DNA of 64,000 nt. Origin: CBDDFV01 sp965227335. Its GTDB lineage: Bacteria > Planctomycetota > Phycisphaerae > Phycisphaerales > SM1A02. A program made the translations under genes and the position numbers. A model generated the notes under the pieces. The model was not told where the DNA came from. It searched no databases and worked only from the letters and a program-made list of their open reading frames with translations. Of this stretch, positions 54,075-63,300 are shown piece after piece (the first letter of the stretch is position 1; every line of letters starts with the position of its first letter). The stretch lies in assembly GCA_965227335.1 (NCBI GenBank), contig CBDDFV010000006.1, positions 124,001 to 188,000 on the forward strand. Reading direction: 5' to 3'.

Positions 54075-55448
54075 TCACCTGGACAACATCCCCTCTTCAA
54101 CAAGCGTCGGCCCGAGCTCGTTGAGCAGTGCCTGAATTCGCCGCACTTCCTGGATCTGCTCCTGCGTGAGATTCTTCCAGTACTGCGGATAGCCCCACTT
54201 CGGTCGTTCCGAATCCAAGTGCTCGCGGTTCTTGTAGTACTCGCCCCTCCGTCCTCCGCGGGGGAAGCAGCCTTGGGCATTCGCGATCTCAAGCAGCCGC
54301 TGATAGCCGTTGATGTCATCCACGAGAGCACCGTCCGCCCGGATCTTGCTGAAGGACATCGGGGTCTTGTCGAACCGGATGTTGCGTTCGAAGTCACCGG
54401 GTTGCCAGAGGCCTTCGGCAAGGAACGGGGCGAGGTCGGCTTGCACCTGCGGCGAGTTGCACTTCGCCACCAGCTCAACACGCCGTGCGTCGTCGCGGAT
54501 CGACCCGGCCTCAGCTCCGACTTCGGCGTCCCGTCGCATTCGCTCGGCCTCGGCGAGCTTGTTCTGCCGTTCGATCTCCGCGAGCCGGTCGTCCATTTCA
54601 CGCTGTGATGCGGCGAGGCGCTCTCGCAGCTCGATCCGCTGTCGCTCCATCCGCATATCGAAGTCGATGCGCTGCTGCTCGTTCTGCTGGCGAGCGAGTG
54701 CCAGCTTCTGATTCGCTTCGAGCAGAGCACGCTCCAGTTCCGCGGTCCGTGCGTTCTCTTCCATCACCGGCTCGGCGGCCTCTCGGGCAGCCTCGCGCCC
54801 GCGAGCCTGTGCGTCGATCCACGCCTGACGGAGCTCGGCCCGGTACGCATCGATCCGGCTCTTCAATGAGGGGTCGGCGGAGACGTCTTCCGAGCGATCG
54901 AGCGACGCCAGGTTCTCCTTGATCCACGCTTCGGTCTCGCTCAGCTTCATGGCATGCGATCGAGCCCAGAGGTACGCGTCGTCGGCTTCCTCAACCCGCT
55001 CCGGCTGGGGGACATATCCGTCCGGACCCGACTTCGCACGCTCCAGGAACGCGAGCATCTGCTCCACGAAGGCCTTCTTCGCCGCCAGCTCACTCGGTTC
55101 GACCAAGGGCTGCTCCTGATAGCCCATGAAGTGCATGGCGACGGACATGCCCTTGCGGCCGAGCCGCTTGCCGTCCTCGTTCGTGAGCAGGGCGTCCATC
55201 TGCTCCCGGTACGCCGCGTTCCGCTGTTCGACCTGCTGGATGAGTGACTCGGTCTGCTTCACGCGGGTCTCGAACTGCACGAGCAGCGAGCGCGCGTACG
55301 CCTGCTGCTCCTGGTCGGCGAGCGAGCCGTACACGCGTTCGCGTGCCGCTTGTCGGACGTCGTCGGTCGACACCTGAGCGGACGCGACTCCGACGCAACC
55401 GAAGGTGAGCGTGGCGATGAGAAGTGGCAATCGGTTGAGTCGTCGCAT
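54075..55448 (-). CDS. exported coiled-coil protein of the transfer region
   Basis: 457 aa. Signal peptide visible (LPLLIATLTFGCVGVASAQ). Residues about 30-120 and 180-310 are long coiled coils (YARSLLVQFETRVKQTESLI; ELERALLEANQKLALARQQN; RERLAASQREMDDRLAEIER). The C-terminal 130 aa form a small domain (CNSPQVQADLAPFLAEGLWQ, INGYQRLLEIANAQGCF). It resembles periplasmic VirB5/TrbJ-like helical proteins in build only; sequence does not prove that. Position downstream of the coupling-protein genes suggests a role in conjugation. Confidence 0.6.
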   Translation of the reverse strand: MRRLNRLPLLIATLTFGCVGVASAQVSTDDVRQAARERVYGSLADQEQQAYARSLLVQFETRVKQTESLIQQVEQRNAAYREQMDALLTNEDGKRLGRKGMSVAMHFMGYQEQPLVEPSELAAKKAFVEQMLAFLERAKSGPDGYVPQPERVEEADDAYLWARSHAMKLSETEAWIKENLASLDRSEDVSADPSLKSRIDAYRAELRQAWIDAQARGREAAREAAEPVMEENARTAELERALLEANQKLALARQQNEQQRIDFDMRMERQRIELRERLAASQREMDDRLAEIERQNKLAEAERMRRDAEVGAEAGSIRDDARRVELVAKCNSPQVQADLAPFLAEGLWQPGDFERNIRFDKTPMSFSKIRADGALVDDINGYQRLLEIANAQGCFPRGGRRGEYYKNREHLDSERPKWGYPQYWKNLTQEQIQEVRRIQALLNELGPTLVEEGMLSR

Positions 55449-55537
55449 GGTGTCGGTCCTCCGGTGATCTGCGAACAGGGTGTGTCGTCAGTGTTGGTCC
55501 TTGGTACCCGCGGGAGAGCCCGCGGCGTGCGTAATGG

Positions 55538-56992
55538 TCAGGGGCCGCCGCCCGGGTCTCGGTCGAGTGCGTCCTCGAACCGCTTTCCTTTGAGCATGCT
55601 GGCGAGGTGGTCCACGTGCACGACGAGGGCGTTGACTTCCTTGTCCCAGGGCCGAGCTTCGTCGAACAATGCGTCGTAGGCCTCCACGTCGACACCGTCG
55701 GGGACCCAGACGGCATCGAGGCGTCGGCGGGCATCGGCCACCTTGGCCGAGTAGCCGTCCGCCCCGTTGAGCAGGGCGACCCAGGCTTCGGCAACCGAGT
55801 CGTGTTCCAGCACGAGCTCGTCGAACTGCGGTGTCGTTGCGGACACATCGAGCGAGAACCCGAGTCGCTCTTCGACCAATGCACGCAGCTCGGCCACGGC
55901 GGCGGCGGCCTCTTCGAACTCGCTGGCGACCCGCTCCTTCTCGCGTCTGACCGCGTCCCGCCGGAGCTTGTCGAGGTCATCCGGTGCGACGCGGTCCAGC
56001 ACGGCCGTGGCCAGCCCGCCGGGGGACTCGCGGTCCGCGGGCCTCGCGAGGCCAAGGCGGGCGGCCCCGTCCTGGACGCTCAGAATCGCGGCTCGCCAGC
56101 GGTCGGGCGAACTCGCATACACCTCCGAGGTGTTGAGGCCGACCATGAAGAGGACGAGCCCAGTCACGATGTACAGCGTGCACGCAAGGTTGAAACCGGG
56201 TCGATATGAGACTGGCCCGCGCGGCTTCAATTCGATGTATCGGCGACGCTTGGCCTTCTTTGCCGATCGTGTGCGTGCCGGCGGCGTAGCTTCAGCCCTG
56301 GCTTGCTCGATCGCGGCTTTCGTGTCGTCATCCATCAACGCGACGAGGTCATCGGACAGGTCGGCGAACGGCGAATCCGGAACGTGCGGCCGGCCGTAGT
56401 CCTCCTCCTCTTCCTCCTCGACTTCAACGCGGCCCGTCGAGAGCACCCCTGCGATGACGTCATCCAGTGATTCTTCCCCACGGTTGTTGTAGCGAAGGTC
56501 CGAGATGGTCTGGTACGCACACGCGGCGGCCATCGCGATCAGCATGACGCCCGCGATGCGTGACCAGGGAAACATGGTCAGCAGGATGCCGGTGGATGTC
56601 AGAAGCAGCGGCTCGTAGACCTCAAGCACGGTCCACTCACGGTCGGTCACCGCGATGCGGCACCAGAGGCGACTCGCACGACCGGTGAATCTGGAGTCTG
56701 CGTAGTGGTCTCGGATCGGACCGTGCGGGCTCCAGAGCCCGACGGACCGGACCAGCCACACCACGGCGAGGCCGACGGTGAGCACGGCCATCGGGCGGGC
56801 GATCGGGACGGCGAGCAGGCCGCCGATCCACGTGTCCTCGGCGTACCCGCGGAGCAGCAGCAGGAACAGCGTGATCGTCGCGAACCACACCATCGTCTGC
56901 GCAAAGGGCAGGAAACCGACCACGAACCCGCCCGAGCATTGTCGGAGCAGGATCGCCACCGGGGTGAAGAATGGTCGACTCAGGGAGATCAT
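55538..56992 (-). CDS. membrane protein coupled to the VirD4-like ATPase
   Basis: 484 aa from ATG 56992, overlapping the ATPase stop (ATGA). Transmembrane segments lie at about residues 15-45 (VVGFLPFAQTMVWFATITLF), 55-80, 135-170 (LLLTSTGILLTMFPW, AGVMLIAMAAACAYQTI) and 270-290 (FNLACTLYIVTGLVLFMVGL). A Glu-rich run (EVEEEEEEDYG) and a basic stretch (TRSAKKAKRRRYIELKPRG) separate them. The C-terminal 180 aa are helical (RREKERVASEFEEAAAAVAE). Membrane partner of the coupling protein is the best guess, comparable to proteins beside TraD in conjugative elements. Confidence 0.65.
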   Translation of the reverse strand: MISLSRPFFTPVAILLRQCSGGFVVGFLPFAQTMVWFATITLFLLLLRGYAEDTWIGGLLAVPIARPMAVLTVGLAVVWLVRSVGLWSPHGPIRDHYADSRFTGRASRLWCRIAVTDREWTVLEVYEPLLLTSTGILLTMFPWSRIAGVMLIAMAAACAYQTISDLRYNNRGEESLDDVIAGVLSTGRVEVEEEEEEDYGRPHVPDSPFADLSDDLVALMDDDTKAAIEQARAEATPPARTRSAKKAKRRRYIELKPRGPVSYRPGFNLACTLYIVTGLVLFMVGLNTSEVYASSPDRWRAAILSVQDGAARLGLARPADRESPGGLATAVLDRVAPDDLDKLRRDAVRREKERVASEFEEAAAAVAELRALVEERLGFSLDVSATTPQFDELVLEHDSVAEAWVALLNGADGYSAKVADARRRLDAVWVPDGVDVEAYDALFDEARPWDKEVNALVVHVDHLASMLKGKRFEDALDRDPGGGP

Positions 56993-58506
56993 CCGCGACC
57001 TCCACCGGAGCGTCCGTCGCGCGGGAAGTGCTGCACGGTCTGCGGGAATCGGCAGTACAGAAGATTCGAGTTGGTGGTCTTCCACGGCTCACCGGCACGG
57101 AAGGCGTACGCCTCGGTCCAGCCACGCTGCGGGCCGCCACGGAGCATCTCGGTGAAACGCTTGGCTCGAATCGCGAAGTCGACGGCCTGGTGACGACCCG
57201 ACGAACCCGACTTCGACTGACTGCTGTAGTTCGACCCGGTGCTGTCGGAGTACCCGCTCGACTCGGACTCTCGCCAGGTCAGTTCTTGTCCGAAGAGCTG
57301 CTCGGCGAACTTGTTGGTCTCCAGGTCGCCGTTGGCGTGGAAGATCTTGATGCCGAACGCCCCGAGCAGCTTCTTGGTGCGGTCACGCCCCCCACTGTCG
57401 GACCCGAACGCGTCGTAGTAGTTGGGGAGGTTCTGGGTGAGGTAGACCGTTGCGACACGGGACTCGCGGGCGGTCGTCTGGAAGGTCGTGTCGTAATGCG
57501 TCGAGAAGAGCTGCGACTCGTCCGCCCACAAGAAGAGCGGCCTGGCCGTCTCCGAGCGATTCTGCCGCCGCTCGACCATTCGCTGAAAGATGGTCTTGAA
57601 GAGGACCTGGGCGAACCGGCCCGCCTCGCGGTACTCCTGCACGGGCATGTCGAAGACGATGATCGCTCCGTTCTCGGCGACGTCGGGGACGATGTTGGTG
57701 GTGGTCAGGAAGAGCTTGCGGATCTCCCCCCTGACCATCATGTCGGTGAGCGCTCCGACCATGCTGACGATGCTCGATCGTGGCTCGGGGTCGAGCGGAG
57801 CGAACTCTCCGAAGAAGTAGTCGGCGATGACCTTGAGGTCGTGCTGGTCGGTCTGGATGCCTGAGGCTTCAACCCGGTCGAGCGCGGACTGCATCAGACG
57901 CCAGCACCTGGACTCCTGCCTCCACTTCGGGTCGTCCCGGTCCTCGGGCCGCCGCGGGGCCGTGCGGATGACGGCGACAACGTCCTCGAAGTCGAGCCTG
58001 TCGGTGCCCAGTCGAACCAGGTCGATCGCGTTGCGGAGGAGCTGGCCCCGGGCTTCCCGCCAGTAGGGGTCCCCGCCGAGCACCTTGCCGGGCGTGTGGA
58101 CCTCCAGCACCTCTTCGAAGAGCGAGACGAGGTTGCTGGCGATCCCCGCCCCTCGGCCCGGCCGCCCCATCTCGTACTCGATGAAGTTGAACCGGAAAGG
58201 ATGATCAGGGCCAAGCAGGATGATGGCCCGGCCGGTCTCCTGGCCGTACCGCTTCCAGAGCTCGGTCTCGCCGGGCTTGGCGGTCAGCACCAGCCCGCCG
58301 AAGCCAGACCGGAGGAAGGCGTGGGCGAGGGTCTGGCCACTGCCCGAGGTCTTGCCCGATCCCAGCCCACCGAAGATGTGGATACCCTCGAAGGCATCCT
58401 GGAGCGTCAGCGTGTCGTGCTTCGTCAGCCGTGCAAGGGGATAGCCAAGCGGGTATCGTTGCCCACTGGAGACTTGACCGTTCGGGATGGGTCTGGGAGC
58501 TCCCAT
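56989..58506 (-). CDS. VirD4/TraD-like type IV coupling ATPase
   Basis: 505 aa from ATG 58506. Walker A GLGSGKTSGSGQ near residue 47 and Walker B PLFLWADESQLFSTHYDTT near 320, followed by ESRVATVYLTQNLPNYYDAF (the 'TQ' sensor motif typical of T4CPs). No N-terminal transmembrane segment; the adjacent membrane protein may supply the anchor. T4CPs deliver the relaxase-DNA complex to the transfer channel. Lies between the relaxase cluster and the membrane protein, on one transcript. Confidence 0.9.
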   Translation of the reverse strand: MGAPRPIPNGQVSSGQRYPLGYPLARLTKHDTLTLQDAFEGIHIFGGLGSGKTSGSGQTLAHAFLRSGFGGLVLTAKPGETELWKRYGQETGRAIILLGPDHPFRFNFIEYEMGRPGRGAGIASNLVSLFEEVLEVHTPGKVLGGDPYWREARGQLLRNAIDLVRLGTDRLDFEDVVAVIRTAPRRPEDRDDPKWRQESRCWRLMQSALDRVEASGIQTDQHDLKVIADYFFGEFAPLDPEPRSSIVSMVGALTDMMVRGEIRKLFLTTTNIVPDVAENGAIIVFDMPVQEYREAGRFAQVLFKTIFQRMVERRQNRSETARPLFLWADESQLFSTHYDTTFQTTARESRVATVYLTQNLPNYYDAFGSDSGGRDRTKKLLGAFGIKIFHANGDLETNKFAEQLFGQELTWRESESSGYSDSTGSNYSSQSKSGSSGRHQAVDFAIRAKRFTEMLRGGPQRGWTEAYAFRAGEPWKTTNSNLLYCRFPQTVQHFPRDGRSGGGRG

Positions 58507-58572
58507 CGAGGGAAAGTATATTGTGAAATTCGCCCCGGACTGCCGCGTGCGGCCCTAAGCGGTTGCTTAGGG
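58507..58572 (-). promoter_or_regulatory. hairpin and -10-like box before the coupling protein gene
   Basis: CCCTAAGC-GGTT-GCTTAGGG at 58553-58572 is a perfect 8-bp stem with a tetraloop, lying between the small gene at 58622 and the ATPase. On the minus strand a TATACT box lies about 20 nt before the ATPase start. The hairpin has no T-run, so it could be an attenuator or mRNA-processing site rather than a terminator. Confidence 0.4.
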
Positions 58573-58621
58573 GAGACGTCTGATGTCATTTTGGGCCTGT
58601 CAGCCGTCCTGCGGGCCAGAC

Positions 58622-59014
58622 TCACGAATCCTCGTCTCCGATGGCGTGGCGGGTCTTGCGACGAACCGTGATGCGGTCGATGTTTGGGGGGTCCTCGTCG
58701 AGCTCTTCGAGCTCATTCCGGTACAGGCTCGACACCTCAGACAGCACCATCGCCCGCCCGGCGACGACCGCGAGGTACACGCCCTTCAGGTTGCTCCCCT
58801 CAATCTCGACGACGTAGGACGAGAACTCGATCCGGAGCGGCGGCCGCCCATCCGCCAGGAACGTGACCTCACGCAGCGAGCTGTACGGCAGGGCGAGCCA
58901 CTGGCCCTTCCTGGGCCGCAGGTCCAGCATGCCCGGACGGTTCCCGTCCGTGACCGAAGCCAGCTCGTTGCCGAGGATGGCCCGTCGGGCCGATTCGAGT
59001 GTGTTAGCGTCCAT
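58622..59014 (-). CDS. small protein of unknown function after the relaxase
   Basis: 130 aa from ATG 59014, overlapping the relaxase end by 11 nt. Beta-rich with a run of short strands (WLALPYSSLREVTFLADG, RIEFSSYVVEIEGSNLKG, VYLAVVAGRAMVLSEVS) and an acidic C-terminus (EELDEDPPNIDR). No family recognised. Coupling to the relaxase suggests an accessory transfer role. Confidence 0.6.
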   Translation of the reverse strand: MDANTLESARRAILGNELASVTDGNRPGMLDLRPRKGQWLALPYSSLREVTFLADGRPPLRIEFSSYVVEIEGSNLKGVYLAVVAGRAMVLSEVSSLYRNELEELDEDPPNIDRITVRRKTRHAIGDEDS

Positions 59015-61841
59015 GCCTGAACCCCACTTGGTCATTCGGTTGGGTGCGGTGGAAGATGAGCTCGAAGTCCTGCTGTTCGAGGTCGAGCTCATCGATGCGG
59101 TCTTCGAGGTCGGTGGCGGAGGTCACCGGACGGTCGAAGGACAACAGGTTGGTCATCCCTTCCTCGTCGTCGGCGAAGACCCGAAAGTCCTTCCGGCTCG
59201 CTTCGCCGGTGGCGACGACGTCCCTGGACTCGGACTTGGCATACTCGCCCGCCTCGGCGACGAAGGCGGTCGCGTCGGCCCGGCGTCCCTTCAGGTTGGA
59301 GGTGGTGGTGACGTAGTCGTGCTCGAAGTGCCCGAATCGGCGGCTCAGGATTCGCATGCCGTCCACGACGATGTCGCCGACGGGATTGAACGCCTTGACC
59401 GTGACGACGGTGTTCGACCGGAGCGGACGGCCGAAGGCGGGGCGGGTGTAACGGTTCACGCGGATGCGGTCCCCGACGGCCAGGTGAGCCCGCCGTGCCT
59501 CCGAGACCGTGAAGCGGTCGCCGTGCCGGAGGTTCAAGCGTTCTGGGGTGAGGAACCGGCTCCACACCCAGACGCCGCCGTGGGGGTCGACACCGAGCAC
59601 GCGCGTGCGGTCGCCCGACCGGAACCCCCGCGACGGCCGGTGGAACTCGATGACCAGACCGCGTCGGTAGCTGTCGCTCCGCCGCTTCACGCTGTCGCTC
59701 ATGGAACGCGGCCGGAGCTGGAGCACCGACCGGTCGCGGCCCGTGAGCAGGCCGTTCTCGCGGAGCTGTTCTCGGACCCGCTTGATGAGACTGCCCATGG
59801 TGCGGAGGCCGGGCGTGACGAGCAGAGCAGAACGGCCGAGCTGCTGCTGCTCGACGAAGTACCGGGCGGCGTCCTCGGTGAGCGTGCCTTCCTCCGCGAT
59901 GTGGAGCAGCTTCGCCTCCTGCAACGCGGCGAGAGCCGCCACGCCGCCCGTCGTCTGGATGGCGTGCACCGCTTGGTCGAGTGCGTTGCGTTTGTCACGC
60001 ATGACCCGGTGCTCGACCGTGGAGAGGCCCGCCTCGTGGCGGAGCAGCCGGAACGGGTCGCCCCGCTCGTGTGACCTGCCGCGTTGGGCATCCCCGGAGA
60101 GCAGCAAACGAGCCCCGGTGTCCTTGGCCACGCGGGCGAGTGCGGCGATGGACTTCGTCCCAAGCCGGCCGGCGTCTTCGACCCAGATGAGCTTGAGCCC
60201 GTTGCCCCAGCCTGCGAGCCCTTGGGGCATGGAGTCTTTGTCGAGGAGTTGTTGCACGGTGTGCACACGCTTGAGGCCGTAGTCCTGCTCGGCCTGGCGT
60301 GCCGAGACGGTTGACGCCGCCGCGACGAAGAGCTTGTAGCCCGACTCCTGCACCGCCGTCATGGCGGCCCGGCTGAGCTCCGGTCTCCTGCTCGGCCCTG
60401 TGTGCTTGAAGAGCGTGACGCGGTCACGCGAGCCAAGCAGCTCGCGGAGCACCTCGCGCTCCCTGGTGTTGAGGCGGAAGCCGGACAAGCTGATGTTGAT
60501 GAAGGCGAGCGGGCGTTTCGCCCCATGTCCCTCCTTGGCAAACTGAACCAGGAAGCGTTCCTCTTGAATTGCCTCGCGTGTTGTGATGTAGGTGTGCCCC
60601 TCGTACGTCCGCTCGACGAGCTCGGGACGTTTGCGGATGGCATCCGCAATCTGAACCGGAGTCGCCTTCCCATAGCTCATCTTCAAAGCGGCCTCACGCA
60701 ACCGTGTCTCCGTGATGACGGCGTCGAACCGGAACAGGTAAGCCGCCGCCGCCTTGACCGCGTTGTTGGCCGAGAGCGACACGAGCAGCTGTGGACCCCA
60801 GGGACGGTGCGACGCTTCACCGGACGGGTGCGTGCCGTTGGTGTGCTCGGCTGATTCGCGTGCGTCGGCACGCTGCGACCACTCCTCGTTGCGGAGTGAT
60901 TCGAGGACGTCGTCCTGCTCCACCTTCCGCTCGGGCTCTTCGGTGACGCTCTGGCCTAACGAGTGCACCGCGGCGAGCTCTTCGGGCTCAAGAAGGCCCG
61001 CCCAGATTTCGCGGAGCTGGTCCATCGAATGCTCGTCCCGCTTCCGCTCCCGGGTGCGGGCGCCGAGCGACGCCTTCAGCTTGTCCTCGAAGCCGAGGTC
61101 GGCCGCGAGCGACTCGATGTACTCCGTGCGTCGGGAGAACCGCTTGTTGACCGTCTCGGGCACGCCATCAATCTCGAACGCGTGCTCGGTCCGTCGGACC
61201 GGGTAGCCCTTCTCGACGAGATTGGCTGCGAACCGCGAGAAGTACGATGCCTGGAAGACCGGCATCTCGCGTTGGATATCCCCGAACTGTCCCGCCTTCC
61301 ACCGCTGCTCTTCCCTGTCAAACGTGCAGTTGAAGACGAAGCAGTGCTGGTGCAGGTGCGGGTCCGGCACTCCCTGAATGGGACGGGTGGTCAGGTGGAT
61401 GTACTCGGCCCAGAGCATGTTGCCCGTGGCCCGGTCGTGGTTCGCTCCGCCACGGCGGACCCGCGTCTTCATCTCCGCCTCAATCTCCCGCATCGTGTCC
61501 CACACGGACTTGCGGAACGCCCACAGGATGTTCTCGTCGCGGTTGAGCACGTAGGCCGCCGAGACCGACTTCGGGACGTTGAAGCAGAGGTCGTACCCGA
61601 CCCGCCGGCCGGGCTTGGTGCGTGGCGTGAGCGAACGGTCTTCGAACGGGTGCAGGTTGTCTGTCAGGCGGTAGAACTGCTCGCTGCTCACGGGCCCCTT
61701 AAGCCCGATGAGCTCCGACCCCACTCCTTTCCAGACGCCGGGTATCTCCGTACCTTGGCTGTAGTAGTCCTCGCGGTGCAGCGACTCAGCGAAGTACCGC
61801 TTGATGGCGGCGGCGCAGTATTGTGTCGTGGACCGAAGCAT
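59004..61841 (-). CDS. MobF/TrwC-family relaxase with degenerate helicase
   Basis: 945 aa. The TrwC N-terminus is clear: AAIKRYFAESLHREDYYSQG with candidate catalytic Tyr residues, then a conserved region FNVPKSVSAAYVL and the metal-binding histidine triad DPHLHQHCFVFN near residue 170. The C-terminal half is TraI-like helicase: region LLLSGDAQRGRSHERGDPFR (motif III) and LIWVEDAGRLG (motif II) are present, but where Walker A (GxAGxGKT) should be the sequence reads VTLFKHTGPSRRPELS (about residue 470). So nicking is probably intact while DNA unwinding may not be. Clustered with the T4CP. Confidence 0.93.
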   Translation of the reverse strand: MLRSTTQYCAAAIKRYFAESLHREDYYSQGTEIPGVWKGVGSELIGLKGPVSSEQFYRLTDNLHPFEDRSLTPRTKPGRRVGYDLCFNVPKSVSAAYVLNRDENILWAFRKSVWDTMREIEAEMKTRVRRGGANHDRATGNMLWAEYIHLTTRPIQGVPDPHLHQHCFVFNCTFDREEQRWKAGQFGDIQREMPVFQASYFSRFAANLVEKGYPVRRTEHAFEIDGVPETVNKRFSRRTEYIESLAADLGFEDKLKASLGARTRERKRDEHSMDQLREIWAGLLEPEELAAVHSLGQSVTEEPERKVEQDDVLESLRNEEWSQRADARESAEHTNGTHPSGEASHRPWGPQLLVSLSANNAVKAAAAYLFRFDAVITETRLREAALKMSYGKATPVQIADAIRKRPELVERTYEGHTYITTREAIQEERFLVQFAKEGHGAKRPLAFINISLSGFRLNTREREVLRELLGSRDRVTLFKHTGPSRRPELSRAAMTAVQESGYKLFVAAASTVSARQAEQDYGLKRVHTVQQLLDKDSMPQGLAGWGNGLKLIWVEDAGRLGTKSIAALARVAKDTGARLLLSGDAQRGRSHERGDPFRLLRHEAGLSTVEHRVMRDKRNALDQAVHAIQTTGGVAALAALQEAKLLHIAEEGTLTEDAARYFVEQQQLGRSALLVTPGLRTMGSLIKRVREQLRENGLLTGRDRSVLQLRPRSMSDSVKRRSDSYRRGLVIEFHRPSRGFRSGDRTRVLGVDPHGGVWVWSRFLTPERLNLRHGDRFTVSEARRAHLAVGDRIRVNRYTRPAFGRPLRSNTVVTVKAFNPVGDIVVDGMRILSRRFGHFEHDYVTTTSNLKGRRADATAFVAEAGEYAKSESRDVVATGEASRKDFRVFADDEEGMTNLLSFDRPVTSATDLEDRIDELDLEQQDFELIFHRTQPNDQVGFRHGR

Positions 61842-61897
61842 CGATTGACCTCGTGAAGTCCAAAGCGACAGCCGCGGCGACGGACATCGGGTGGATG

Positions 61898-62749
61898 TCA
61901 GACCGGCAAGTCTTCCGCGAGTTCGGCTTGGAGCCCGTCGAGGATAATCGAAGACACTGTGTGCACGCGAGCCAAAAGTGCTGTCAGAGCGACAACTCCG
62001 AGGTCATCACGTGACGATGGCGGTGGTGGCGGAACCGGAACTGGCTCAAACCCCACCGCAGAGGTCACGATGTACGTGATGCAGCCCGCTGTGAAGGATT
62101 CTGGAACGTTCCCAACGCCGGAAGCAAAACTCCGACAAGCTCGCACGAGCTCCTCGGCGAGCAGCGAGAGCACGTTCAGAAACCGCTCGGAACAATCAAG
62201 TCTGCGCTCAGCCACGACCACGCCGCCGAGGCTGTGGCCGCCCGAGCCGTTGAGCTCGTCGTAGATGATGTCGATGCCGCGGCGAGCCGCGACACGCTCG
62301 GTCCAGTCGAGCAACTCGCGAACGCTCCCTCGCGGAGAGCTGGGATGGGCCTCGGGTCGGTCCGGCAACTGCCCAAGGGTGTCGCGAACATCGAAGACCT
62401 CGACCATCGGGGGCGGCACATAGTGGCGGTCGAGCCAGTGCTCTCCGAAGGCCAGCCGGCGTGTCTTGTCCGCCGCCCCGTCGATAACGTAGATGGGCGG
62501 CGTTCGCTCTTGCACCTTGCGGGCGACTAGATTCCATGCGGATCGGCTGCGGACCACGGTGCTGCCCGGCTGCTGCACCTCGATAAGCAGCACATTCTCG
62601 AAGCGGTACGCGTGGTGATGGGCCATTGCGTTGAGCACACGCTGCCATCGTTCTGTCCGGCCGGCGACAATGTCCTCGCGGAGCAGGAGAAGTTCCCGCT
62701 CCACGAGTCTGATGGCTGTCCCGAACTTCATCGGCATTGCGTCCACCAC
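61898..62749 (-). CDS. ArdC N-domain-like protein, no metallopeptidase motif
   Basis: 283 aa from GTG 62749. Residues about 10-85 match the ssDNA-binding start of ArdC-type proteins (WQRVLNAMAHHHAYRFENVL, LIEVQQPGSTVVRSRSAWNL, followed by basic VARKVQ). In complete ArdC proteins a zinc-protease HExxH follows; here the comparable helix reads LLAEELVRACRS with no His. So it may be a non-catalytic relative, or only shares the DNA-binding module. Sits next to a second, fuller ArdC-like gene at the right edge. Confidence 0.65.
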   Translation of the reverse strand: MVDAMPMKFGTAIRLVERELLLLREDIVAGRTERWQRVLNAMAHHHAYRFENVLLIEVQQPGSTVVRSRSAWNLVARKVQERTPPIYVIDGAADKTRRLAFGEHWLDRHYVPPPMVEVFDVRDTLGQLPDRPEAHPSSPRGSVRELLDWTERVAARRGIDIIYDELNGSGGHSLGGVVVAERRLDCSERFLNVLSLLAEELVRACRSFASGVGNVPESFTAGCITYIVTSAVGFEPVPVPPPPPSSRDDLGVVALTALLARVHTVSSIILDGLQAELAEDLPV

Positions 62750-62780
62750 TTCGGTTCGGAACTATGCCATACCTCCGGGC

Positions 62781-63164
62781 TCATCGCAGTGTGACCAGCG
62801 TGTATGGCTGCGGCGAGTCGATATTCCGACGTACGAGCAGTGTCATAGAGAACTCAACCTCAGTCTGGTCGAAGAAGATCAACTCTCCTCTGCACGGCTC
62901 CCGCCACATCTTTGCACGCAGCTCGCCGAGTGCGTCTCGCAAAGTGTTTGCGATGTCGAACGGCATGTCGCTGTACAAGTCGCAGGCGAGCAGTCCCTGA
63001 AGAGCTTCCGGCGTGACGAGCAGAGACTCCGCGAATCCGACTTCCCTCGCAATGTCGCTCAAGTCGAGCACATTGTCAGCCCCGAGGAGTTCGATGCACT
63101 GTGTCACAGAATCCGGGATGACCACCCGCTCCGAAGATGTCTTTGCTGTTGTTGTTGCGTTCAT
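62781..63164 (-). CDS. hypothetical protein between ArdC-like genes
   Basis: 127 aa from ATG 63164 (GGAGGAACACC upstream). Helical N-terminal half (VTQCIELLGADNVLDLSDIA, LVTPEALQGLLACDLYSD, ANTLRDALGELRAKMW) and a beta-rich end (GELIFFDQTEVEFSMTLLV). No family recognised. It begins 17 bp from a strong hairpin and may be co-transcribed with the following gene. Confidence 0.6.
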   Translation of the reverse strand: MNATTTAKTSSERVVIPDSVTQCIELLGADNVLDLSDIAREVGFAESLLVTPEALQGLLACDLYSDMPFDIANTLRDALGELRAKMWREPCRGELIFFDQTEVEFSMTLLVRRNIDSPQPYTLVTLR

Positions 63165-63180
63165 GGTGTTCCTCCATGTC

Positions 63181-63209
63181 GACGCCCGCCGGTCCCGCCG
63201 GCGGGCGTC
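63181..63209. promoter_or_regulatory. 12-bp perfect inverted repeat (hairpin)
   Basis: GACGCCCGCCGG and CCGGCGGGCGTC are perfect complements with a 5-nt loop. A second stem, TCCGCGGC/GCCGCGGA, lies about 60 bp to the right. They fall between the ArdC-like gene and the 127-aa gene; there is no long T-run, so attenuator or mRNA-stability structure is as likely as terminator. Confidence 0.5.
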
Positions 63210-63300
63210 GTGTATTCGTTGTTGTTGCACTCCCGTCGAATCACGAGAGGGCGGAGCATCCGCGGCCGGCGGGACCAGCCGCGGACACCCGAAACTTGTG

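Noticed and set aside
58863..60074. A 403-aa plus-strand frame opposite the relaxase
   Set aside because: Antisense to recognised helicase motifs; no ribosome site or family features.
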